From the NCBI GenBank assembly GCA_959020865.1, contig CAUEUD010000011.1, positions 1 through 32,733 of the forward strand: DNA of 32,733 nucleotides. The letters run 5' to 3'. Made by a program: the position numbers and the translations under genes. This document shows positions 26,380 through 32,733 of this stretch, in pieces. The notes under the pieces were generated by a model. That model worked only from the letters and a program-made list of their open reading frames with translations, was not told the DNA's origin and made no database searches. Origin of the DNA: Eubacterium limosum (GTDB lineage Bacteria > Bacillota > Clostridia > Eubacteriales > Eubacteriaceae). Within the stretch, counting starts at the first letter, position 1. Every line of letters starts with the position of its first letter.

Positions 26380-26413
26380 GTAAGTCCACATAAGTATAAC
26401 TATGTGGACTTAC
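26380..26413 (+). terminator. perfect 13-bp inverted repeat, probable terminator
   Basis: GTAAGTCCACATA (26380-26392) pairs perfectly with TATGTGGACTTAC (26401-26413) around an 8-base loop. It lies 24 bases after the adhesin stop. The following T tract (ACTTTTGG) is weak, so it may be an inefficient terminator or an operator for the downstream symporter gene. Confidence 0.55.
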
Positions 26414-26436
26414 ACTTTTGGACTAGGAGAAAAACA

Positions 26437-27909
26437 ATGGAAAATTTCGTTGCAATAACAGAAGTAATCAAAAATGTGGTTTGGAGTAATATTCTTGTTA
26501 TCCTCTTAATGGGAGCTGGTATTTATTTTTCGATCCGGCTGAAATTTCCGCAGCTTCGTTTTTTTAAGGAGATGATCAGAGTTTTAAAAGGCAACGGCGA
26601 CACAAGTGATGGGATCACGCCATTCCAGGCATTTGCGACAGCCCTTGGGGCGCGTGTCGGCGTCGGGAATATCGCGGGTGTAGCGACAGCCATCTATTTT
26701 GGCGGGCCAGGTGCTCTTTTCTGGATTTGGGCCTTTGGATTCTTTGCCACCTGTACGGCTTTGTCTGAAGCTGTGCTGGGACAGGCCTATAAGATTAAAA
26801 CAGGTAACGAATACCTGGGTGGCCCGGCTTTTTATATTGAGCGGGGTTTGAAGTGTAAACCTTTAGCAAAGATATTTGCCATCATACTGATTCTGGGCAT
26901 TGGAATATTTATGCCTGGTATCCAGATGGATGCAATTGTCACAACGCTGGACAACGCCTATGGTGTCAACACGCTGGTTACTGCCATTATCGGCACAGCG
27001 CTCATAGGGATTATCATCTGGGGTGGGATCAAGCGTATCGGGCGGGTGGCCGAAGGCATGGCGCCCTTCATGTGCGCCATTTACCTGTTATTTGGCATTG
27101 CTGTCATTATTCAAAACATCACAAAGGTGCCGGATGTGATCTCAGTGATTTTCACCTCTGCCTTTGGAACAAACGCTATTTTTGGCGGTATTCTGGGTTC
27201 AGCGGTTTCGTGGGGCGTAAGGCGCGGGATCTTTTCGACCGATGCAGGCTATGGCTCCGGCGGTATCATGGCAGCGGCGGCAGAAGCGACCCACCCGGCC
27301 AAGCAGGGGCTTATTCAGGCTCTGTCCATTTATCTGAGCATCTTTATCGTCTGCACAATCTCAGGCTTAGTCATCCTGCTGTCCGGCATTTATAACGTTG
27401 TGGATGAGAGCACCGGCACCATGCTGGCGCAGGGTGCGCCTAACCTTGAGCAGGGCGCCCTCTGGGTACAGACCGCGCTGAATAACCTGACCCCCAACAC
27501 CATTCCGTGGGAAGGTAAAATTTTGAGTGTCATCATAGCGCTGTTTGCCCTGACCACCCTGCTCGGATATTATTACCAGATCGAGAGCAATGTCCGCTAT
27601 TTATTCAGAAATGTGGGAACTCTTGGACGAACAATTTTGCGCCTTGCTTTTTTAGCCGCTATTTTTATTGGCGGTATCGCGGATTCGTCAATGCTTTGGA
27701 ATGTCATGGATATTGGCGTGGCCTGCATGGCATGGATCAATATTATTGTTGTGCTGCTTCTTTCAAATCAGGTTGTAAAGATTATGAAGGATTATGAAAT
27801 ACAAAAGAAGTCAGGCATTATGGAGCCTGTTTTTAATCCGAAGCTTCTGAACATAGAGGACACGACACAGGTATGGTCCAAATATCAAAAGGAGAGTGAC
27901 CGCTTATAG
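26437..27909 (+). CDS. sodium:alanine/glycine symporter (AGCS family)
   Basis: AGCS (DagA/AlsT-type) proteins import alanine, glycine or related small amino acids with sodium. The 490-aa protein is a polytopic membrane protein with about 10-11 hydrophobic helices. The family signature FQAFATALGARVGVGNIAGV lies near 68-87, and a second conserved block, GSAVSWGVRRGIFSTDAGYG, is near 260-280. The ATG at 26437 follows AGGAGA; an in-frame GTG at 26404 lies inside the hairpin and lacks a ribosome site. No clear promoter is visible, so it either relies on read-through from the adhesin gene or has a weak promoter around the hairpin. The substrate cannot be fixed from sequence. Confidence 0.92.
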   Translation: MENFVAITEVIKNVVWSNILVILLMGAGIYFSIRLKFPQLRFFKEMIRVLKGNGDTSDGITPFQAFATALGARVGVGNIAGVATAIYFGGPGALFWIWAFGFFATCTALSEAVLGQAYKIKTGNEYLGGPAFYIERGLKCKPLAKIFAIILILGIGIFMPGIQMDAIVTTLDNAYGVNTLVTAIIGTALIGIIIWGGIKRIGRVAEGMAPFMCAIYLLFGIAVIIQNITKVPDVISVIFTSAFGTNAIFGGILGSAVSWGVRRGIFSTDAGYGSGGIMAAAAEATHPAKQGLIQALSIYLSIFIVCTISGLVILLSGIYNVVDESTGTMLAQGAPNLEQGALWVQTALNNLTPNTIPWEGKILSVIIALFALTTLLGYYYQIESNVRYLFRNVGTLGRTILRLAFLAAIFIGGIADSSMLWNVMDIGVACMAWINIIVVLLLSNQVVKIMKDYEIQKKSGIMEPVFNPKLLNIEDTTQVWSKYQKESDRL

Positions 27910-28002
27910 GGCAGCGTGTTATCTGCTTTTTGCTGGGAAAATTCACAGCTTTCGGTGCAGGAAACGGAATGATGACCGAATTCCCAGAATCGGAGAGAAT
28001 GA

Positions 28003-28031
28003 TTGTAACCTTCAAATGAAGCTGTTAAGAT
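28003..28031 (+). promoter_or_regulatory. promoter and dyad of the alpha-glucoside operon
   Basis: TTGTAA (28003-28008) and TAAGAT (28026-28031) are 17 bases apart. A perfect dyad, CTTCA-AA-TGAAG (28010-28021), fills the spacer, a good place for an RpiR-type regulator to bind. The remainder of 27910-28077 has no coding signal. Confidence 0.5.
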
Positions 28032-28042
28032 AAAACCAGATG

Positions 28043-28056
28043 AATAATCGTTATCA
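28043..28056 (+). promoter_or_regulatory. possible cre (CcpA) site
   Basis: AATAATCGTTATCA fits the consensus TGWAANCGNTNWCA except for the first two bases. It lies just downstream of the predicted start (about 28038), where CcpA commonly blocks transcription of sugar operons. It was found by eye only. Confidence 0.3.
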
Positions 28057-28077
28057 AAAGACTGGGAGGGAAAAGTT

Positions 28078-29625
28078 ATGATGCAGAAAATTCAGAAGTT
28101 TGGCGGGGCAATGTTTACACCTGTTTTGCTCTTTGCTTTTGCAGGGATTGTCGTCGGCATAGGAACACTTTTTACGACTCAGGCCATTTTTGGCGAGCTG
28201 GCAAGCCCGGAAAGCCTCTGGTTTAAATGCTGGAATGTCATTCTTCAGGGCGGCTGGACCGTATTCCGGCAGTTGCCGCTGCTGTTTGTGGTGGCCCTGC
28301 CCATCGGTCTTGCCAAAAAACAAAATGCGCGCTGCTGTATGGAAGCGCTGGTGCTCTATTTAACCTTCAACTATTTTGTCTCAATCATGCTCTCCCAATG
28401 GGGCGCAGACCTTGGCATTGACCTGACAGCGCAGGCAGAAGGCGGAAGCCATTTAACCCAGATTGCCGGTATTGAGACCCTCGATATGGGGATGTTCGGG
28501 GCATTGGGGATTTCGGCGCTCGTCATATTTCTGCACAACCGGTTTTATGAAAAAGAGCTGCCGGAATGGCTGGGTATTTTCAGCGGCTCCACCTTTGTAT
28601 TTATGATTGGCTTCTTCGCAATGCTGCCAGTGGCAGTCTTAGCGATCCTTATATGGCCTCAGGTTCAGCTTTTAATGAGCGCCCTTCAGCAGCTTGTACT
28701 GGGAGCAGGCACCTTGGGTGTGGGCTTGTTTGTATTTTTGGAAAAGCTGCTGATCCCCTTTGGCCTCCACCATCTGCTTTACTCCTCTTTCTACTTTGAT
28801 AATGTGGTCATTAACGGAGGAATCTATTCTTACTGGGCCACACAGCTCCCTCAACTCGCGGCGTCGACAGAAGCATTAAAGGAGTTGGCGCCGTGGGCCT
28901 CCTACACAGCCACAGGATTTTCAAAGATATTCGGCTGTCCGGGGATCGCGCTGGCCTTTTATTTCACCGCTAAGCCACAGAACAGGAAACGTTTGCTGGC
29001 GCTGCTGATCCCAATAACACTGACCGCTGTTTTGTGCGGGGTGACCGAGCCCATTGAGTTCACATTTTTATTTATCGCGCCTGTTTTATTTATTGTGCAC
29101 GCTGTATTGTCAGCGCTGCTGGCCATGGTGATGAACCTGCTGGGAATAACCGGAATCTTTTCCGGGGGCCTTATCGAGATGGCCTCCTTCAACTGGATTC
29201 CCCTCATGGGAAGCCACTGGCAGCAATACCTGCTCCTGTTTGCCGTAGGGTTTGCTTTTACAGGTATCTGGTTTGTCGTGTTTCGCTTTATAATCCTCAA
29301 GCTTAACCTTAAAACACCAGGGCGCCAGGATGAAGAAAACGTCAAATTTTATTCCAAATCGGATTACAGGGCCAGTAAAAGTGATGAAGAGACACTTATT
29401 GTGCAAAAAGTGCTCGAGGCACTGGGAGGAAAAGAAAATATCATCGACGTCACGAATTGTGCGACACGCCTCAGGGTGAATATTAAAGACCCAAAAGTGG
29501 TGCTGGACGATCAGGCTTTTAAGGCCCTCGGAACACATGGGTGCATTGCGAACGGCAGATCCGTCCAAGTCATTATAGGATTGTCCGTCGCGAAATTTCG
29601 AGAACAGTTTGAAAATTTATTATAA
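28078..29625 (+). CDS. PTS alpha-glucoside-type EIICB component
   Basis: This glucose-superfamily PTS permease imports and phosphorylates a sugar at C6. At 515 aa, residues 1-415 form the membrane EIIC domain (GGAMFTPVLLFAFAGIVVG at the N-terminus, LIPFGLHHLLYSSFYF, and GVTEPIEFTFLFIAPVLF). Residues about 437-515 form the EIIB domain with the phosphorylated cysteine C461 in DVTNCATRLRVNI. There is no EIIA domain, so a glucose-type EIIA from elsewhere must supply phosphate. GGGAGGG precedes the start. It is followed after 18 bases by the GH4 6-phospho-alpha-glucosidase gene, so the substrate is most likely maltose or a related alpha-glucoside, by operon logic as in the Bacillus glvC system. 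Confidence 0.92.
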   Translation: MMQKIQKFGGAMFTPVLLFAFAGIVVGIGTLFTTQAIFGELASPESLWFKCWNVILQGGWTVFRQLPLLFVVALPIGLAKKQNARCCMEALVLYLTFNYFVSIMLSQWGADLGIDLTAQAEGGSHLTQIAGIETLDMGMFGALGISALVIFLHNRFYEKELPEWLGIFSGSTFVFMIGFFAMLPVAVLAILIWPQVQLLMSALQQLVLGAGTLGVGLFVFLEKLLIPFGLHHLLYSSFYFDNVVINGGIYSYWATQLPQLAASTEALKELAPWASYTATGFSKIFGCPGIALAFYFTAKPQNRKRLLALLIPITLTAVLCGVTEPIEFTFLFIAPVLFIVHAVLSALLAMVMNLLGITGIFSGGLIEMASFNWIPLMGSHWQQYLLLFAVGFAFTGIWFVVFRFIILKLNLKTPGRQDEENVKFYSKSDYRASKSDEETLIVQKVLEALGGKENIIDVTNCATRLRVNIKDPKVVLDDQAFKALGTHGCIANGRSVQVIIGLSVAKFREQFENLL

Positions 29626-29643
29626 ACACAGGAGGAAAACGCA

Positions 29644-30966
29644 ATGACAGAAAAATATACCATTACAGTAGCAGGCGGAGGCAGTACTTTTACACCAGGC
29701 ATTGTTCTGATGCTGTTAAAAGAGAGCAGCCGCTTTCCAATAAGGAAAATCATGCTCTATGACAACGACCCCGAGAGACAGAAAATAATCGCAGAAGCCT
29801 GTGGGATTTACCTCCGCGAGAACGCGCCGGAGATTGAGTTTGGCTATACCGATGACCCAAAGGAAGCCTTTACAGGCATCGACTTTGTGCTGGCGCATAT
29901 CCGCGTAGGAAAATACGCCATGCGCGAAAAGGATGAGAAGATTCCTTTAAAATATGGGGTTGTGGGGCAGGAAACCTGTGGACCGGGCGGTATCGCCTAC
30001 GGCATGCGCTCCATCGGCGGCGTCCTTGAGATTTTAAACTATATGGAAGCGTATTCTCCGGACGCCTGGATGCTGAACTATTCAAACCCGGCCGCCATTG
30101 TAGCCGAGGCGACCAATCGGCTGAGGCCAGATTCAAAGATTTTGAACATCTGTGATATGCCCATCGACCTTGAAGAAAAAATGGCGGGGATAGCAGGGCT
30201 CAAGTCGCGTAAGGAAATGCAGGTCTGCTACTATGGCCTGAACCACTTTGGGTGGTGGCACCAGATCTATGACAAAGCAGGCAACGACCTGATGCCTGTC
30301 ATCAGGGCATACATTGCAGAAAATGGCTTTCCAGTCAGTGCAGAGCAGCACGTTGATGAGAGCTGGGAACACACCTTTAAAATGGCCAGAGAGGTTTACG
30401 CGATTGATCCGGAGACAATCCCAAATACTTATCTGAAGTACTATTTGTTTCCCTACGAGATCGCAGCCGGGCTGGACCCGGAATATACCAGAGCTAATGA
30501 GGTTATGGACGGGCGGGAAAAAAAGGTGTTCAGCGTCTGCCGCGAGATCATCGAAAAGGGAACCAGCAGCGGCAGTGATTTTGAGGCAGACGCCCACGCT
30601 ACCTATATTGTCGACCTGGCCCGGGCGATTGCGGAGAACACCCTGGAGCGTTTTTTACTCATCGTTCCGAATGAAGGGGCTATTGAGAATTTTGAGCGAA
30701 GCGCCATGGTGGAGATCCCCTGCATTGTCGGAAAAAACGGCTATGAGAAAATCTGCCAGGGAAAAATCCCGCGCTTTCAAAAAGGAATGATGGAGCAGCA
30801 GGTCTGCGTCGAAAAACTGGTGGTGGACGCATGGATTGAGGGCAGCTACCAGAAGCTATGGCAGGCCCTGACCCTTTCCAAAACCGTCCCGAGCGCGGCG
30901 GCGGCAAAAGTCATATTAGATGAATTAATCCAGGCCAATCAGGATTACTGGCCCGAGCTTACCTAA
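29644..30966 (+). CDS. glvA: 6-phospho-alpha-glucosidase (GH4)
   Basis: GH4 enzymes split phosphorylated disaccharides by an oxidation-elimination route needing NAD+ and a divalent metal (usually Mn2+). The NAD motif is AGGGSTFTPG (10-19), the substrate/metal segment NYSNPAA is near 145-151, the metal ligand C170 lies in ICDMPIDLEE, and GLNHFGWWHQIY (H201) follows. CDMP marks the alpha-glucosidase subgroup (GlvA/MalH); beta-type relatives usually have CNVP here. Length of 440 aa equals that of known GlvA proteins. AGGAGG precedes the ATG. It would act in the cytosol on maltose-6-phosphate-like sugars delivered by the upstream PTS, giving glucose and glucose-6-phosphate. Confidence 0.93.
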   Translation: MTEKYTITVAGGGSTFTPGIVLMLLKESSRFPIRKIMLYDNDPERQKIIAEACGIYLRENAPEIEFGYTDDPKEAFTGIDFVLAHIRVGKYAMREKDEKIPLKYGVVGQETCGPGGIAYGMRSIGGVLEILNYMEAYSPDAWMLNYSNPAAIVAEATNRLRPDSKILNICDMPIDLEEKMAGIAGLKSRKEMQVCYYGLNHFGWWHQIYDKAGNDLMPVIRAYIAENGFPVSAEQHVDESWEHTFKMAREVYAIDPETIPNTYLKYYLFPYEIAAGLDPEYTRANEVMDGREKKVFSVCREIIEKGTSSGSDFEADAHATYIVDLARAIAENTLERFLLIVPNEGAIENFERSAMVEIPCIVGKNGYEKICQGKIPRFQKGMMEQQVCVEKLVVDAWIEGSYQKLWQALTLSKTVPSAAAAKVILDELIQANQDYWPELT

Positions 30967-30989
30967 TCATATAAACATACGAGGAAAAC

Positions 30990-31748
30990 ATGAAACTTGA
31001 TGAACATATAAACAAGTACTACCATAATCTTAGTGAAAACGACCTGTATATCTGGCGGTACATCAAATCGAACCGGGAGGCGTGCAAAAGCCTGACAATC
31101 ACCGAGCTGTCCAGCCGGTGTCATGTCTCCCGGACCACATTATCGCGGTTTGTTCATAAAATTGGATTTAACGGCTTCAGTGAATTCAAAGTGACATTAA
31201 TACAGGACAGCCAGACGCCAAAAGAGGATTACACCAGCATGAAAAAGGTGATCAGCCTTTACAATGAGGTGGTCCACCGCATTGTGGAGCAGAACTGTGA
31301 TAAGATTTTTGAGCTGATCGACAGCGCAGAGAACCTGTATATTTACAGCTCCGGAATACTGCAGAGCACCGTCGCCCATGAAATGACTCGGATCTTTGTC
31401 TCGGCAAAACGGATATTTTATGAGGTTAGCGGAAACGCAGAGACAAACCGGATGATTGAAAAAATCACCCCGGGAGACGTGATGTTTATGGTTTCATACA
31501 GCGGTGAATCACCCGAGGTGGTAGAATTTGCGCGTGCGCTGAAAATCCGTAATGTCCCGGTTGTCTCAATCACCACCCTCCACGAGAACGAGCTGGCAAA
31601 GCTCAGCACCGTTAATTTATACACGTCGGGGCTGGTCATAAAAAAGGATGATCTCGATGTCTCTTACACATCCGTTACCAGCTTTTTTATATTGATAGAG
31701 ATGCTGTTTCTAAAATATTTGGAATACCGTTCTTGCAAGGAGCAGTGA
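30990..31748 (+). CDS. RpiR/MurR-family regulator, first copy
   Basis: The 252-aa protein has an N-terminal helix-turn-helix of the RpiR type (LTITELSSRCHVSRTTLSRF, residues about 35-54). A C-terminal SIS sugar-phosphate-binding domain spans about 100-240 (LYIYSSGILQSTVAHEMTRI and FMVSYSGESPEVVEFARAL). Such proteins respond to phosphosugars and repress or activate their operon; in Bacillus the related GlvR activates the maltose operon. It follows the GH4 gene by 23 bases with CGAGGAAAA before the ATG, so it is co-transcribed. The binding site may be the dyad at 28010-28021, but that is inference. Confidence 0.9.
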   Translation: MKLDEHINKYYHNLSENDLYIWRYIKSNREACKSLTITELSSRCHVSRTTLSRFVHKIGFNGFSEFKVTLIQDSQTPKEDYTSMKKVISLYNEVVHRIVEQNCDKIFELIDSAENLYIYSSGILQSTVAHEMTRIFVSAKRIFYEVSGNAETNRMIEKITPGDVMFMVSYSGESPEVVEFARALKIRNVPVVSITTLHENELAKLSTVNLYTSGLVIKKDDLDVSYTSVTSFFILIEMLFLKYLEYRSCKEQ

Positions 31749-31749
31749 T

Positions 31750-32520
31750 ATGGATATTAATCAATTAGTCAATCAGCACTATGAAAACTTCAGCGAAACC
31801 GACCATTATATATGGCAGTATATTTATAAGCATATGAAAGAATGTCCCGAGTACTCACTCAGTGAGCTGGCACAAAGGTGCAGCGTTTCAAGCAATTCGA
31901 TTCTGAGCTTTTGCAAAAAGCTGGGCATGGACGGCTATGGGGAGTTAAGGGTTATTTTAAAGTGGCAGGAACAGACAGACGATGTGCTGGCAGTTAACCT
32001 GCTCAACCGTACTTATCAGGATTATTATCTCACCCTGGACTATTTAAAAAATCTTGATCTCACAAAAACCTTTGAGCTGTTCGACTGTCCCGGCCGGATT
32101 TTTATCTTTGGGACCGGAGAAGTACAGCGGCACGCGGCTGAAGAACTGAAACGCCTTTTCTTCATACTGCAAAAGCGTGCCTTTGTCATTGAGAGTAAAA
32201 CAGAGCTGGGAACAATGACAGAGCTTCTGAAAAAAGAGGATACGCTGATCGTTTTTTCCCTGTCCGGCAACAATCGGCCGGTAAACAATCTGGTGCGCGG
32301 AGTAAAAAATAAAGGGACCTCCATACTATCCGTAACCTCCTATGAGGATAATGAGCTGGAAAAGCTCAGTGATGAGCACATTTATTTTTATAACCACCGT
32401 ATTATAAAAGGCAGGAGCCAGAAAACAGACGGCTATCTCTGCGCACCATTCTTCACCATCGTAGAAGTACTGTTTGTGCGCTATTTAGAAGCGCATTATT
32501 TAGAAAATGAGCGTTCATAA
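31750..32520 (+). CDS. RpiR/MurR-family regulator, second copy
   Basis: This 256-aa paralogue starts one base after the first regulator, with AAGGAG overlapping the end of it. It has the same layout: a helix-turn-helix (YSLSELAQRCSVSSNSILSF near 36-55) and a SIS domain (IFIFGTGEVQRHAAEELKRL and VFSLSGNNRPVNNL). The N-termini are alike (HINKYYHNLSENDLYIWRYI against LVNQHYENFSETDHYIWQYI), but the recognition helix and SIS loop differ. A tandem duplication followed by divergence is likely, so the two may answer to different sugar phosphates or form a mixed dimer. Confidence 0.9.
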   Translation: MDINQLVNQHYENFSETDHYIWQYIYKHMKECPEYSLSELAQRCSVSSNSILSFCKKLGMDGYGELRVILKWQEQTDDVLAVNLLNRTYQDYYLTLDYLKNLDLTKTFELFDCPGRIFIFGTGEVQRHAAEELKRLFFILQKRAFVIESKTELGTMTELLKKEDTLIVFSLSGNNRPVNNLVRGVKNKGTSILSVTSYEDNELEKLSDEHIYFYNHRIIKGRSQKTDGYLCAPFFTIVEVLFVRYLEAHYLENERS

Positions 32521-32535
32521 AGGACAGGAGGCAGC

Positions 32536-32733
32536 ATGGATATTCAATATTTATTTGTGTTACAGAACTTTCGGTTTTATTCGGAAGGGGTTTTCAACGA
32601 CTTCTTCTCATTCATCACAACCCTGGGAGAATCCTTCATCCCCGTTCTGCTGATGGCGGCAGTGTACTGGTGCTTTAATAAAAAAGCCGGAACGTATATG
32701 TGCCTTGCAGAGGGCGTGGGAGGATTAGTCAAA
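32536..32733 (+). CDS. PAP2-type membrane phosphatase, 5' part (cut by window end)
   Basis: Only 66 codons are visible. The reading MDIQYLFVLQNFR, then FFSFITTLGESFIPVLLMAA and VYWCFNKKAGTYM, matches the N-terminal start and first membrane helix of phosphatidic-acid-phosphatase 2 family proteins. The catalytic KX6RP and PSGH motifs would lie beyond the edge. AGGAGG sits seven bases before the ATG. It begins 15 bases after the second RpiR gene, so it is probably the last or a late member of the same operon. Identification rests on the N-terminus alone. Confidence 0.6.
   Translation, partial: MDIQYLFVLQNFRFYSEGVFNDFFSFITTLGESFIPVLLMAAVYWCFNKKAGTYMCLAEGVGGLVK

Overview
The window is a stretch of low-to-mid GC Gram-positive (Firmicutes) chromosome. 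The murB / PHP / rapZ / yvcK / whiA block, the strong AGGAGG-type ribosome sites, the sigma-A-type promoters and the 6-phospho-alpha-glucosidase/PTS operon all point to a member of the Clostridia. A Eubacterium limosum-like organism is a reasonable inference but was not tested by any search. No tRNA, rRNA, CRISPR array, insertion sequence or phage gene was seen.

Bases 1-9581 are housekeeping. The 5' part of guaB (IMP dehydrogenase, minus strand, cut by the window edge) is divergent from recD2, which is translationally coupled to a comFC-like gene. A CpsB-type PHP tyrosine phosphatase follows as its own unit and ends at a clear terminator. Then comes a tight five-gene run: murB, a PHP phosphatase, rapZ, yvcK and whiA. 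This links peptidoglycan precursor synthesis (UDP-GlcNAc), two regulators whose homologues respond to UDP-GlcNAc, and a WhiA-type DNA-binding protein.

Bases 9582-15734 hold a probable free-standing small RNA (promoter, 14-bp hairpin, intrinsic terminator), a cytosolic-looking 5'-nucleotidase-family enzyme, glycogen phosphorylase, and a short-chain dehydrogenase broken by a one-base frameshift.

Bases 15735-26436 are the accessory, surface-oriented part. It has an NTF2-like/LytTR regulator and two very large, divergently transcribed exported proteins. The minus-strand one (1033 aa) carries an NPTTG-type sorting-signal lookalike and a second signal-peptide-like segment inside a single reading frame. 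A hydrophobic helix plus coiled coil, reminiscent of alpha-helical pore formers, lies further on. The plus-strand one (2104 aa) is an adhesin-like protein with an Ig-like domain, a beta-helix-like region and 17 exact-length 81-residue InlB B-type repeats showing partial five-unit higher-order order. The roughly 300-bp region between them holds both promoters and operator-like dyads.

Bases 26437-32733 hold an AGCS sodium:amino-acid symporter, then an alpha-glucoside operon like the Bacillus glv system: PTS EIICB, a GH4 6-phospho-alpha-glucosidase, two tandem paralogous RpiR regulators, and the start of a PAP2-type membrane phosphatase cut by the window end. Sugar would enter as its 6-phosphate and be hydrolysed by the GH4 enzyme under RpiR control; glgP upstream handles stored alpha-glucan.
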